From: Eucalyptus grandis
Taxonomy: Eukaryota > Streptophyta > Magnoliopsida > Myrtales > Myrtaceae
Assembly (NCBI RefSeq): GCF_016545825.1
Contig: NC_052621.1
Location: forward strand, 17,038,910 to 17,102,909
DNA length: 64,000 nucleotides
Reading direction: 5' to 3'
Both the position numbers and the translations under genes were made by a program. The notes under the pieces are model-generated. The model made no database searches. It was not told where the DNA came from and saw only the letters and a list, made by a program, of their open reading frames with translations. Each line of letters begins with the position of its first letter. Within the stretch, counting starts at the first letter, position 1. Shown here piece by piece: positions 11,750 through 24,542 of the stretch.

Positions 11750-13735
11750 ATCATAGGTCGGGTCGGGCATTCTAATCGGACGGGTCACCCCGTTAAATCA
11801 AATCGGATCAAAATCTCAGGTTTAAAGTACAGATTATATCCTTTGAAGTTTCGGTATTCATGCAATATGGTTATCTGACTTTTAATTTGTTCAATCGGCT
11901 CTTCTTACTTTCCAGGTTATGCGATTTGATCTTTTAATCAAACTGGTTGGTCAGCTATTCTAACTAAACCGTCAGACTAATTAGTGACGTGGCATTGCTC
12001 GTGCGATAAAAATGACACATGATGCATAGCTATATGAAAAAAAAAAAAACCTGAAAATAAGGAAAAAAAATCGTAATTTGGCAATATTAATTATAATGGG
12101 TAAACAAGACACTTAATTGCTCATATCAAGAAAGTTAAGGGGATTTGATTGCCCAAAATAAAACTTAGAGGATCAAATTGGACAAATCTAGAAAGTTAAA
12201 GGACTTGAGTGTATAAAATAAGATCAAATTGTAGAGACACTAAAACTTGGAGGACTAGATACGTACTTGGCCCAAATTAAAACAAGTTGATGGTACTTTT
12301 GTAAACAAAAGAAGCCGATGAAACATTTTTGTGTAAACTTAGATCGATGTAAAATTTCGTGAATATGTAATTAAGCTATTGAAGGCGTGCCTTTAGCTTT
12401 TATTTTATATTTAATCGAAATCTTGCAACTTGTACACATTGACTCTTTTTCGATTTGAAAAAACCCCAAACATTTATGACATAAAAGACAACAAGTAAAT
12501 CGATGTATAACAATTTTAAAAGTTTTAGTAAAATTATTACTTTTGAAGAGTTGATTTCTCGTAAACAAATAGCACCGACATTGACAAGCAATACGATATA
12601 TTGACACGTCATTTCTAAAAACATGGAGAGTCCCGACATATTGAAACGCGTTATTTATTAAATGTGTATTTTACATATACATGATAAATTATCATTTTTA
12701 TGATTATTTCATTTAAATTAATTTGATTCGAATTCACAAATAAATAGATAATGAAAAAGAGTCTAAAATGAATTTACATTAAAAACGTTATTCTGCCATT
12801 AGTTAATTTTATTCATTATTTCAATTTTGAGCAACACCAATGAGAGAAGCAATGCTTGCCAAGGGGGAATCGAGTGTCATGGGAAATAAGAATTAGAAGA
12901 GGAGAAGACTAGGTTTTTTCTTCTTTTCCTCTTTATTAGTTTTATTTTTTTCATATTTAAATTTTAATCCCTCATTTATTAAAAACTTTTAAACCCCATG
13001 CATGTCGAACCACGTGTCAAAATTTCAAACTCACATGTCAGAGCATGTCGAGAGAGTTGATGACGTGTTGGATTTTCCGACACCTATTGACTACATGTTG
13101 GACACATGTCGAAATATTGATTGACACAAAGGCTCCCAAAGAGTATCAATGCTTCTGAGCCCAAAACCCCTTTTTATCATTTGATGCACTAAATTTTTGT
13201 TCGGAAAAGTATTAAAAAACATATTAACTTATTGTATTTGTATCAATTTAATCATATATCTTTTAATTAAATCAATTCAATCTTAAAACCTATTATGTTT
13301 GTACCAATTGACTTTATTTAGCTAATTTAGTCGAAAATCATTGATGTGAACGACAACTATTCTATGTGATATGACCAACACTGAAATAAATATTTTTTAA
13401 TAATATATTTAATATTGTTTGGTTTTTTTATTTTTCTTATCTTTTTTATTCTTTACTCTCTCTTTTTTCTACTAAGGGCCAGTAAGAGCTGCCAACCACC
13501 CCTCGTTGGCCATAGGTGAGAATCAAGACACTCTTGCTGACAAGATTCACTTTACAAACCTAATTGCAAAATCTACTTGATTCGAGCTCTTCCAAGATTT
13601 ACTTCATGAATCTTGTTTCTGTTGTATCAAAGCATCTTTTACCCCCACTAATCCTCTTGTAATTCAAACTTGCCTACCAAATATGGAAAAAGTGTTTTGA
13701 ACTTTGACTTTGTTTATTTTGTGAAAAGGGAATGA
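11750..13735. other. AT-rich intergenic DNA with decayed transposon remnants
   Basis: No gene. The stretch 11815-12270 has phrases such as GATCAAATTG and TGGTTGGTCAGC that look like an old non-coding repeat. The stretch 12580-13150 (GACACGTCATTTCTAAAAA through GTCGAAATATTGATTGACAC) is a diverged relative of the element at 14254-15347. A third AT-rich remnant lies near 13200-13370. Confidence 0.45.
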
Positions 13736-14129
13736 ATGATAAAAGACGTACGGACACCGGAGTGCCAAAGCTTGGCACAAAAGGACACTTAATGCCAAAA
13801 GTTTGGAAAGTGACACTTAAGAGCCAAAATCAGAGCAAAATCGATCACTTAAGTGTTAATCCGGCCAAAATGCTGACGTAGCGATTTTTCGGTAAGGTAA
13901 ATGCAAAACAACGTAGTTTTGCACACTAATGTGGCTAAAAATGCAAAAACGACATAGTTTAGTCTCTAACATGATAAAAAATTAATATAAAATTTATTAA
14001 ATTTAGTTTAAAACTAAATTTATTTAAAACATTTAAAAATTAAAATACAAATATATATTTTTAAAATTGGGGGTGGGGGGGGGGAGGGGAGGAGGGAGGC
14101 GCGCTGGGAAGGGGCATCAAAGGAGGGGG

Positions 14130-15714
14130 AGGGTCGGTCGGGGTTGCCGGCCCCGGCCAATTGGCGGTGAGGGCCCACGAGCCCTCGTCACCTCCCTGCT
14201 GTTGTCGGGAAGGGGCGAAGATGGAGGGGGAGGATTGGCCGGGGTTGCCAGCCTATGTAGCACCAACACATGACACGCGACACGCGACACGACATGATAC
14301 GACACGCGACACGTCATTTCTAAAAAAGTAGAGAATTCCAACACGTTAAATATTAAATAAATATTTTTATATATACATATGATTATTTCAAAAATAAAGA
14401 GTAGAGTCAATTTATTTAAATAAATTTATAATTTTTCATGATGATCATAATTTATTATTATTCAACATTATTCGTTTTTTTTTTTTTTTCTTTTTAAAAT
14501 CACCCTCCACCCTCTCCCTCCAAAAAGAAAAGAAAAAAGGGACATCCCGCCCAGACGAGCATCCCATTTTAATTTGTTTTTGGCTCTTCTGGCACCATCA
14601 TATTTTACTTTTATTTTTCCTGCTCTTCCTTGAAAACCCAAATGCACGGTACCTCAGTTTTAAATTTTTTCTGCACTCCTTGGAAACCCAAACCTAGCTG
14701 CCTCATCCCCCTTTGACTCCTCCTTTACGGCACCCCCCTTGGAAAACTAAATCGTAGCCTCCTCCTCCTTCCGTGCTCACTGTTCATCCTCCTTGCACGG
14801 CACCCATTCTATCTTTTAGAAACCCTTTGAGAGCAGCTTGAAAACTCTCGGAAAACGGCCGCTCCCTCCTCCATTTGCACGATCCTCTTCCTCTCAATCC
14901 CTACTCTCTCTTGGTCAACTCGTTGCAGCTGTTCACTGCCTTGCTTCTGGTCCTCTCTCTTTTGCGGTCGTAGCCTTGTCTCCGGTCCTCTGTCGCGGCC
15001 ATCTCGGTTGCCTGGTTCTCTCTTCCTCCAGCCTTCTCTCACCGTCGTGGCCTCACCGTCACGGCCTCACTGCTGCTGCCTCACCTCCGCAGCCTTGCTT
15101 CCTCTCCCTCACCTCGTCTTCACCCTCCATCGCCAACGATTCACTCTCCCTTCACGCTTGCAGATCCACTCCAGAAACCCAGCCTCTTGCTCGGACACGC
15201 TCCGATTCGCGTGTCGAGAAAAGTTGACCACGTGTCGGAAAATCCGACACGTGTTGACCGCGTGTCCAAGCGTGTCGGAGCGTGTCGGACACGCCGACAC
15301 GTGTCCGACACGACACGGAAGGTTCCCGAGCATGTCCGTGCTTCATAGTTGCCAGCCCCCGGTCGATCGGTGTCGAGGGCTCACGAGCCCTCGCCACCTC
15401 CCCGCTATCACCGAGAAGGGGCGGCAACGAAGGAGGGATGGTTAGCCGGGGTCGTCGGCCCCTGGCCAATCAACGACAAGGGCTCGTGGGCCCTCGTCGC
15501 CTCCCCATTGTCGCCAAGATGGGGCAACGATGGAGGGGGAAGATCAGCTAGGGTCACCGGCCGACTGGCAACAAAGGCTCACAGGCCCTCACCGCCTCCC
15601 CGCCGTCGCCGGGAAGGGGCAACAACGGAGGGGGGAGGGTCAGTCGGGGTCGTTGGCCCTCGGCCAACTGGCAACAAGGGCCGTGACCTCGCCCCAAATC
15701 TGGTCGGCTTGGGT
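14130..15714. repeat. GC-rich minisatellite, about 5 units of 96-104 bp, split by an insertion
   Basis: Units share a pattern of GGGGTTG/GGGTCG, then CGGCC..CGGCCAA, GGGCTC..GAGCCCTCG, CACCTCCC and GGGAAGGGGC. Starts fall near 14139, 14240, 15443, 15547 and 15643. The second unit is split by the element at 14254-15347. The open frames here are by-products of the GC-rich repeat. Confidence 0.65.
14254..15347. mobile_element. non-autonomous DNA transposon with 10-bp target duplication
   Basis: GTTGCCAGCC occurs directly before (14244-14253) and directly after (15348-15357) the element. The ends are inverted: TATGTAGCAC on the left and GTGCTTCATA on the right. Subterminal zones are rich in CACGCGACACG / CGTGTCGGACACG. 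A 10-bp duplication fits a Mutator-like element better than hAT. No transposase frame. Confidence 0.75.
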
Positions 15715-16028
15715 CGCTAAGCCCTGGCTAGGGGCAGGCAACCTCGGTCGACACTCCCCCACCATCGCCAACCCTTCCCGACGACGGCAAGAGGCGGCGG
15801 CGGCGCGGGCTTAGCCCTCAGCTGCTACCTCATCTCCCCACTTTTTTTTTAATAAATTAAAATAATAATTACTTATTTTTATATTAACATTCGAATCCGC
15901 TCAAAAATGATGTCGTTTTTGCCATTTTTTTGTTGAGTAAGCATTCCAATGAGCCACATAGACGAAAAAAATAATAAAAAAATCACCACGTAGGATTTCC
16001 GGTGGAGTTCGCCGGAAATGACATTTAA

Positions 16029-16737
16029 AGGTGTTTTTGGTAACATTTATGTTCCAATAACAATTTTTAAACAGAAATAGTTTTTTTTTTCTGTTCTAGA
16101 AAACAATTTATGAGTATAAGAACGTGTTTGGTAACCGCAAAAAATTTCTACTCCAGAATAGAAACACGTTTGGTAAACTTGTACAATTTTTTTTTTTGTT
16201 TCTTTTAATTTTAAAAAAAAATTCATTTTTTTCATTTTTTTTTTTCTTTTTTTTTTTTTTTTTCCTTCTCTCCTTTGTGGCCGGTCACCGGTGACTAGCT
16301 GGGCGAGGTCTGGCAAGCTCACCGGAGCCTTGCCAGGCCACCACAAGGCTCTACCTTGCTAGATTTGGGTGAGGCCGAGGTGAGTCTCGCTAGGCCACTG
16401 GCGAGGCTTGACCTTGCCTAGGTAGCGTGAGGTCAACCTCACCCTAACCTTGCAAGGTTGAGCCTCTTGCTGGGGGCCGGTGACGCTCTGGCGAAGTCGC
16501 TAACCATGGCCGAGGCCGGCGACGGGCTAAAGGAAGAAGAAGGAAAGAAAAAAGAAGAAGTGTTTCTCGGAATTGTTCTCAAGAATAAGAAACAAGTTTT
16601 TCTACTTCTTGTTTCTATTCCAAATTTGTTTCCGAGAACAAAAATATAAACAAACGCATTTTTTTTTTTTATTATCCAGAACAAAAGAACAAAAATTTGT
16701 GTTCTAGAGAACAGATTCAGAAATAAACAAACAGACC
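16029..16737. mobile_element. TIR element of the GTGTTTGGTAAC type inside the MULE right arm
   Basis: The left end reads TTTAAAGGTGTTTTTGGTAAC; its mate on the right reads, reverse-complemented, CTTAAGGTCTGTTTGTTTAT. A GC-rich core of CTTGCCAGG/GAGGTC words lies at 16270-16510. It interrupts the right inverted repeat of the outer element. No clear target duplication was found, so its boundaries are approximate. Confidence 0.5.
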
Positions 16738-16825
16738 TTAAGTGTCACTTTTCTAACTTTTGGCACTTAAGTGTCCCTTCGTGCTAAGTTTTAACACTTG
16801 GGTTATACTTTGTCCGCATGATAAA

Positions 16826-17456
16826 TCATTGCTTGTACAACTCACAGAAATGAAGAATATGAAAAACGCTTTTATCATCTACGAAAATTTGGAGATAAAT
16901 TGTTGTCGATACTGAAAATATTTTTCATTAACTACTCATTTCATGTGATACAAGTAATTATTTTCAAATCATCAATTTTCCGTAAAATAAAATTATCAAT
17001 TAGCTTGGGAGGCCTTCCGATGGTTAAGTAAAATTTTATTTGTTTTGTGGAAAATGAATGTAAAAATAATTATTTGTAATGCTCGAAATAATTATTCATT
17101 GAAAAATGTTTTAATTGCCAATGACAATTTATGTTTAGACATTCTTGTGGATAATGAAAATATCTTTTATTCTTCCATTTCTTTGAGTGATGTAATCAAT
17201 CATTTTTGGAAAAAAAATAGTTTCTAATTCATTCATTTTCCACAAAATAAATGCCCCATAAATAAATAGGTTCCATCTCCAAACTTTTATCCTAGAGGCT
17301 TTGAAGGACCGTTGGAAATATACTAGTTTGTTGGATAAAATAAGTCTAATGACAAATAACCTTGGAACATAGTTGAGGCTCGCCCTTAGAATATGAGCTG
17401 AATTGTGGGTTTCTTTTGAACTTGGGGGGACAAAGTCTAACCCATCATGCCCTCAT
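16826..17456. other. AT-rich intergenic DNA
   Basis: Nothing recognisable. A 60-codon plus frame at 17045-17227 is AT-driven. Confidence 0.4.
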
Positions 17457-19934
17457 TAAGGGCGTGTTTGGCAACTTGTCATTTATTAATCGTTTCTATT
17501 ATTTTGTTCCCGTAAATAAATTTGGAAAGAAAATTCTTTTGATAAATTTTTTGTTCCCGATAACATTGTTCCCAAGAATAAATTTGGAATAGAATCAATG
17601 AGTTAAATAAAGTTGCTTCTTTGTTCCCGTGAATATTTCTAAAATCAAGTGAACCCAAATTTGTTTTTTTGTCTTTTCTCTTCTTCTTGTTCTTCCTCTT
17701 TCTCTCTTCTTCTTCCACCTCCACCGCCATTGGCTACCACCGCCGTCCATTGCCGCCGACGATCGGTTGGGCAACATCCAACGAGCTCATCAATGGCCAA
17801 GCGAGTCTTGCTCAAGCCTCTCCCGCCCACCGGCAAACCTTGCCCAGGTCTCTCCTAGCCAACGGCAAGCCTCACCTTGCCGAGAAAGGCTTGACGAAAC
17901 TCGCCCAACCATCGATGAGGCTCGACCTCGTGAGATTTAGGCAAGACTCCTCGCCCAACCAAGGCTCGGCTGAGCCTCGCCTGGCTATTGAAGAGGCTCA
18001 GTCGATAAGAAACGGCCTTGCCATGCCCCGACTTGCTCTGGACTCACAACAACCCACGCTAGTAATTTATTTAGGTCATTCAATTGCGACATCCCAAGAG
18101 GCGTCACCAACCCATTCATGTTTTTGTTTAATTATGCGCAAGCAGAAGCAGAAACCAATCACCCAACCATTCAATAACGGGATAGCATAAAACACACGTA
18201 TTTACATTCATAACAACATACTTCCATACAAACTTATGTATCACCCACTATACGCAACTTCATACACATTCCAAAAACTTAGCCATACATACGTCCAATA
18301 GGGTTCGGGGTTAACCTAGCACTTCTATTACTACAAGGGGAACTTCAAAAGGGTAATGTCCCTTACACGTCTAGTCCATGTCTAGGTTGTGATACCACGA
18401 TTCAAGCTAAGGGTCTGACTTCGGATCCGAGTCCATCTCTGGGTCAACAACCCCATCATCTGGGGTATCCATGACCATGGGGCCCAAACAGCACCCTCGA
18501 ATCCCTCGCCTGATGATTTATCAAAACACCAGAGAGGGCCCTAGTGCTCCCCTCTAAACCAAATGTACTAGGCTTCGAACCTATGGGACACTAGGTTAAG
18601 TAGCCCCTCATTCAACCAAATGGAGGTCGCTTGCTTCTTGTATCTAGTGTCCCTGCCCTCAGCTGGATAGAAAGTCACCTTGGTGTCGTGATTCATAGGC
18701 ACCCCAAAACGAACGTAGCAGAATGGTTCATACATTCTCAAGGCCTGAAAATATTTGAACAACAACAGTGAGATTAACTCAATGAGTGAACTTCCTAGAC
18801 CTCGCGCAGGAAGGTTATTCACTTCAAAAATGGCCTAAATGTGCAAGTTATCTATCGATGATAGATCAATAGCAAAACATATCTTGCTTTGCCTTAAATA
18901 TAAACAGGAATGGTTAACTCACACCATCATAACATAAACACATAGGCAGTTCTCACAATAAATCACTAACTAATGTGGTAGAAATAAGAACATGTAGTGT
19001 CACATGTGCAAATGTCTTTTAATTATCTAGACGTATTCAAACATCATTTTCATGGCTTTCAACCCCAAATAACCAACCCAAGCTATCAAATCAAACTCCA
19101 TAGGCATTATTACCTTGCCTTAGCACATGCATTGCATACAATCTTATTTACAACGTGCCATAGCTTTTTGCAATATCAAGCAGAATTAGAATACTTCTAA
19201 TAAGTTTTATACACAATGCATTTACACGTCTCAATTATAAGTTAAAACCTATTTTGGCTTGTCTCATACCATGCCTCATAATTTTTATCCCATAATCAGG
19301 TGTAATGACCACATACAAATCCCATGCACTTCCACACAATTATGCCCAAATTATTACAACCACTTAGAGCCCAAGGTCAACCTGAAGGTTCACAGTCATT
19401 CAGTGTAACTAGGCATCGTCTTGCCCCATCGAGCACAATATCGTCCCACGTAAATGCATCAAGAAATTACTCTTGTAAGGACCTTCGTTCTGAAATTCAT
19501 CTGCGAACGGCATCTCGTTGACTTGGGAGCATCCGAACTTAATCAGGCATTGTCCTGCATAAATGCATCAGGACGGGTTCACTACCCCACATAAATACAT
19601 CAGGGTCTTTAGGTGATCATACAAGCATACCATCACACAATTCATTGTATATCTTTCTCATTAGTCAATGTGATACCCATACGATATGTAACAATCATTG
19701 CCATATGCCATCATGTCATATGCGTGCCTCATATTATATCACATAAATGCACCATTTGATTCACAAACTCATGGCATATAGGTCCCTCATCGATATAGGA
19801 TAAGTCATTGCACTTGTACATAAATTATTAAATTCACTTATCACATGCCATCATAAACTATCCAATAACTCATTTTACATATCACATCACATATCACATC
19901 ATACTAGTTTATCGCATAACTACTTATCGATAAA

Positions 19935-20110
19935 TTGTGATAATCTATTGGTGAAAACTTGATAAGCTATCAACTAAAACATGATGCCTAAAACAAGACA
20001 AGTTATTGGCGACAACATGATAAGCTATCACCCAAAACAAAATAAACTATTGCCCAAAACATGATAAGCTATCAAGATAAACTATCGGAACCCTATGATA
20101 ATCGATCATA
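19935..20110. repeat. degenerate short tandem repeat, GATAAGCTATC / AAAACATGAT
   Basis: The phrases AAAACATGATAAGCTATC and AAACTATTGCCCAAAACATG recur with about 30-35-bp spacing inside the LTR-like block. Confidence 0.55.
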
Positions 20111-20736
20111 CAAAACCCACTCATCACATCAACAAAACATCATTTAATCCTTAATCTAACCCTAAACTAACTCCAAAATGTAACAACCCTATTCAAGGGC
20201 TATAAAGCCACTCACTCCCGATTCTAAGCTCGACAAGTGATGGCGAAGGTGAGACAAGGGCTGCATAACTACTATGGTGCTCGGCGATGGTTGGTCACGT
20301 TCCAAACAAATCATGGCAAGGCTGTGGGCTACAGCATGACTCACAGTGAGGCTCGGCAAGGCTTCGTGATGACTAGTTGACGCTTGGCAGCCCACTGTAA
20401 GGCCAAAACTACCAAGGGATGGTAGTGTGAGGTAGTAAGGACGACGGTTCAGTCGAAACAACGGCAAGGGCGTGTGGCTTTCAATGGTTCATAAGGGCTC
20501 CAACCAAGAGGAAAAGAGAGGGATATAGGCGTGAGACAAGGGATGGGAAGGATGAGAGGGCTCTGCCAACAAGGGAAAAAGGGAGAGAGTTTGAGGGGAA
20601 ATTCGTCCAAAAGGGTGGAGAGAGAGAGAGAGAGAGAAAGAAATGAGAGGATGAGAGAGAAAATGGGTGGCTGAATGAGATAGGGGAGAAAGAAAATAAG
20701 GTGAACTCATGTCCAAGCTATTGGATAGCCAAGATG

Positions 20737-21933
20737 TAAAGGTGTCAAACGGGTGGGTCAGGTCGGGTTTGGGTCAGGTCATTAATGGGTCGACCCAAAT
20801 TGACCCATTAACCCATTTATGACTTATTTAAGCCTAATAAAAAAATTTCGACCCATACCCGACCCGACCCGACCCATATCAATAAAATATTTTCATATTT
20901 AACCAAATTTATAAAAACTTATTCTTATTTTTTTTAAAGATTATATTACTAAAAAACTTCTAAGCTTATTTCTTATATATATGGTATTGTTAAAATAGTT
21001 TTATACAACATAAATTTAATGGAAAATTTTTATATTTTTTAAAATAATTATTTTTAAAAATCAAATATTAATTATTTTCTTTTAAAAAATTAATTTTAAA
21101 ATAATTTTATTTTTATTTTTAAAATATAATTTTCTTTTTTTCTTTTTTTTTTTTTTCTTTCTTTGGCCAGCCGTCGGCCACGAAGACGGCCGGCGGCCGT
21201 CCCTAGGGGGAGCCTCGAGCTCGCCCGACTCCGGTGAGCTCGAGGCTCGCGGATCGGCAAGGCTGGAGCCTCGCCCGACGCCAATGAGCTTGAGATCGGT
21301 GAGGCTCGAGGCTCGCCAGCATTGAGTGGGCTCGAGCTCACCCCTTGCCGGATCTAGCAAGGCTCGAGCCTCGCCGGACGTTGGCAAGGCCTTCGCCTCG
21401 CCAAATTTGGCGAGCTCGAGGCTCGCCGGCGTTAGGCGAGCTCGAGCTCGCACCCTACGGATCCGGCGAGGCTCGAGCCCCGCCCGACGCCGCCGAGTTC
21501 GAGTCTCGCTAGATCGGCAAGGTTTGAGCCTCGCCAGTGTCGGTGAGGCCTCCGCCTCGCCGATTCGGTGAGCTCGAGCTCGCTTGGCACCACCGGCCAT
21601 TGCCGTGCCAACGACCGGAGGAAGAAGAAAGAAAAAAAAAGGAAGAAAGAAAAGAAAATAACAAGAAAAAATAATTATAATAAAAAATAATTATAATTTC
21701 AGTATTTATAAAAAATATTTTTGTAAAGTTAAAAAGAGAAGAGAGAGTCTCTCTTAAGACCCACTTAAAAGTTAATACCAAACTCATTTAAGACCCATTT
21801 AAGACCCACTTCAAACCCACCTATCAAAGTAAACCCATTTAACTACTTTTTATCAAAAACAAGTGACCCATATATGACCAATTTATGATTAAATGGGTCA
21901 TATATGGGTCTAAGACCCATTTTGACACCTTTA
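20737..21933. mobile_element. non-autonomous hAT element, 8-bp target duplication
   Basis: CCAAGATG flanks both ends (20729-20736 and 21934-21941). The ends are inverted: TAAAGGTGTCAAAC on the left and, reverse-complemented from the right, TAAAGGTGTCAAAATGGG. Subterminal regions carry repeated GGGTC/GACCC words. The GC-rich core (21165-21610) is made of GAGCTCGAGGCTCGCC-like words. The 8-bp duplication and end sequence are typical of hAT elements. Confidence 0.85.
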
Positions 21934-22922
21934 CCAAGATGCATCCTTATTTCCCAAGACAAGAATGGACGGCCAAGATTACTTCTTGCAAAACTTCTCC
22001 TCCAAGTCCCAATTAACGCACCCATCATGCCTAAGGTAGAAATAAGGTAAATAGGGTAGGGATGATGTCATATTCTCTTTCCTCCTCACCCTTGAACGTC
22101 CAACACCTTCTTTATGCACATGGATCTTTGTTTTATTAGGCTAGAAGGGCAAAATGGTAATTTCACTATCCCTGGATACTGTTCACTCACTATTCACACA
22201 CATGGATCCTTAATGAGGGATTTCAAATTACCAAAATGGCTTGGGTGACCCACTAGCTCCTTTGGGCCCCTCATTTTGGGCGTGAGGCCCTTAGGTTGCT
22301 CACATAGGCTTAGGCCCATTTGGGCCGTCCATAGTGGGCTTCAGCCCATTGGGTTGCCCAACGTGGGTTTGGGCCCACTTAGGCCCTCGCTCCTGACCCA
22401 TTTCCACTTTTCCGAACTTTCGCGTCTTGTCAATGAAAAATTGAGTTTTCACCTCAAAATGGCATTTTCAGCATTTTTAAGGTCTAACAACCCACATTGT
22501 AATCTCATTTGAAGATTGGATGCCAATGTAATCCCATTCTGAAAATCGGGATCGGATTGAGGATGTCACAGGTTTTGCTAGGGGCTAGTGACACTCCAGC
22601 GAGGTCACAAACCCTCGTCTGACCAATCGTCAGTCGTCCCAAGGCTGGCAACCGGCCAAAACTTGAAGAAGAGAAGAAAGAAAAGAAAAGAAAAAAAGAA
22701 GAAAAAAAGTAATAAAATTATTTTAAAAATTAAAAGAAAATGGTTTGAATTAAAAAATTTGAGAATTATGTCAAACATAATTTTATTTCTGGAATAGAAA
22801 TTTCAAGCAGTTATTAAACGTTTTCAAATGCTTAGAAATTGTTGTTGAGAATAAAATAAAATAGAATCATTTCTGATTAAAAATTCTTTTCGAGAACATA
22901 ATAGTTACCAAACACATATTAA

Positions 22923-23525
22923 ATTTATACGTTTTTAGCTTCTATCACTTGTTTATTTCGAAAATCACTTTTGAAGTGGTCTAGGCATAATTAAATCCTT
23001 AAGGGAAAATTGCACGGACGACAAAAGGGTGCGTGGGAGCAAACCCTTACCAGTTTAACATAAAAAGATGATTTTTGATATGAGGGCACGTCGACCACCT
23101 GGCCATGTATATGAAGATTTTGTTGGCGATGGACAGGAAGTCCAGTGCCCTATCCTATTCGGGGGGAATTGTATGCAAGTAAATGAGAAACAGGTCAGCG
23201 AATCGGGGATTTATGCGAGGCGAGTTGGTACCTTGCCCCACGCCACGAGGCTACTTATAAGAAAGAATTAGTAATATGTACATATACTCGAAGCCAACCC
23301 ATCTTAGACATGATGGATATTACTTAGAGCCCAGCATCTTGCCCTTCTCCTTTCCCGCTTGATTATTTTTATTAATATTTCTCCGAAAAAGAAAGCCATG
23401 AAAGAATATAAAATACATAAGAATTATACCGTCCCATTTTCTTATCGAGCTTTCCTCTCCGCCACCATCCTCTTTGAGCTTCGTCGCTATCATCAAGGCC
23501 GTCTTTACTTCCTTGGCACATTTAA
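22923..23525. other. intergenic DNA, nothing recognised
   Basis: A 67-codon plus frame at 23068-23271 has no family features I can name. Confidence 0.35.
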
Positions 23526-24416
23526 GCTCCATTCATTTCGCGAAAAATAATTTCTAGAAAAATAATTTCTAGATTTTCCAGCATTCGTTCCATAAAAAAT
23601 GAATTCCTTGAGAAAAACATTTTCCATAAAAAGAAAAAAAAAAGCCTTCCAAATTAGGGGAAAATATTTTTCACTTTTGAAAAGTGAAAAATATGTTCCT
23701 TACTTAATTTCTCTTATTTCACACCTTTATAAATCCTCACTTCCTCCTCTCATTCTTTTTCTTATTTTTTTATTCGAATTATTTTTAATTTTCTTTTTTA
23801 ATTATTTTTTTTTTTTTTTCTTTCTTTGTTTCCTAGCTTCTTCTTTTCTTAGCTAGTTGCCGACCATAGCGATGGCTAGCGCCGCCTGGCCACAAGCGAG
23901 CCTCGAGCTCGCCTAAGTGAGCATGAGGCTCGCCTACCTACCTCTAGTGAGCTCAGGCTTGTCGCTCGTTGGGCAAAAGCTCGCGCTCACCGATCTAGTG
24001 AGTCTCGACCTCGCTGGATTCGAGCATCGCTAGATCGGCAAGCTCAAGGCTTGTGTGTGGCCGATCGCCGGCCATTGTTGTAACCGCCAACTAGCCAAGA
24101 AAGAAGAAAATGAAAAACAAAGAAAAGAAAAATAAAATAAAATAAGAATAAAAATGAAAAAATAATTGAATAATTGATTTCAAAAAAATAAAAATAATTA
24201 AAAATCAACTTTAAAATATGAATAATCCATTTTTAAAAAGAAAATAAATGAAAAGAGTATATGGAGGAAAATATTTTCCTTACCGAATAGTGAAAAATAT
24301 TTTTCACTTCATTTTTAAATTTTATCCGAATATCGGAAATTAACTACATTTTTTGGGAAATGACTTTCTCGTAAAATATTTTTAGAAACACTGTATTTTC
24401 CGCGAAATGAACGGAG
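23526..24416. mobile_element. TIR element with TTCATTTCGCG ends
   Basis: The left end reads GCTCCATTCATTTCGCGAAA. The right end, reverse-complemented, reads GCTCCGTTCATTTCGCGGAA. The interior is AT-rich around a GC-rich core with GAGCCTCGAGCTCGCC words (23880-24060). No target duplication was evident. No transposase frame. Confidence 0.6.
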
Positions 24417-24516
24417 CGTTAGTCGAAGTCACATCTTGTCGTGGTCCTCTCTCTCTCTCTCAGATTCAATTTTCGAGCTTCTTTGTTATCGTAGCAACTA
24501 ACAATACTCAAATAAA

Positions 24517-24542
24517 TTCCTTACCAAAAAAAAAAAAAAAAA
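24517..24542 (+). mobile_element. ultra-short retroposon: TTCCTTACC plus poly(A)
   Basis: Only nine non-A bases followed by 17 A's lie between two perfect 17-bp copies of AACAATACTCAAATAAA (24500-24516 and 24543-24559). A long duplication and a terminal A-run are hallmarks of LINE-driven retroposition. The inserted body is almost entirely truncated. Confidence 0.8.

Larger units (their letters stand above)
13744..16817. mobile_element. Mutator-like element with about 80-bp inverted termini, nested insertions
   Basis: The termini are inverted over about 80 bp: the left arm has GGACACTTAATGCCAAAAG and AAAGTGACACTTAAG, and the right arm has the same words reverse-complemented. ATGATAAA flanks both ends (13736-13743 and 16818-16825), an 8-bp match or a 9-bp match with one mismatch. 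Long TIRs and a duplication of 8-9 bp suggest a MULE. There is no transposase frame. The interior is a GC-rich minisatellite interrupted by a second element (14254-15347), and a third TIR element sits in the right arm (16029-16737). Confidence 0.72.
18085..22570. mobile_element. LTR-like block, TGCGACATCC ... GGATGTCACA
   Basis: The block begins TGCGACATCC and ends GGATGTCACA, so it has TG...CA ends with a 10-bp imperfect inverted repeat, as in LTRs. Without the internal hAT insertion it is about 3.28 kb. No gag or pol frame and no internal direct repeat were seen, which suggests a solo LTR or LTR-derived fragment. The flanks TCAAT and GGTTT do not match, so the ends are provisional. Frames at 18568-18822 and 20189-20716 are not recognisable proteins. 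Confidence 0.45.
17457..22922. mobile_element. TIR element interrupted by an LTR-like block (outer level of a three-level nest)
   Basis: The left end reads TTAAGGGCGTGTTTGGCAAC. The right end, reverse-complemented, reads TTTAATATGTGTTTGGTAAC. Left GC-rich core sequence (about 17700-18050) resumes on the right (22566-22660) after the block 18085-22570. No target duplication was found. It belongs to the same end family as 562-1047 and 16029-16737. Confidence 0.5.

Noticed and set aside
14838..15814. Overlapping long frames on both strands
   Set aside because: They arise from GC-rich transposon and minisatellite sequence. All phases are open and no domain is present.
16029..16737. Target duplication for the TIR element in the MULE right arm
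   Set aside because: Flanks around ACATTTAA and AAGTGTCA do not match over 8-10 bp at any plausible boundary.
21082..21600. 172-codon Ala/Arg-rich minus frame
   Set aside because: It lies wholly inside the hAT element's repetitive GC-rich core.
18080..22575. Target duplication for the LTR-like block
   Set aside because: TCAAT and GGTTT differ, so the insertion is supported only by its TG...CA inverted ends and the resumed outer core.
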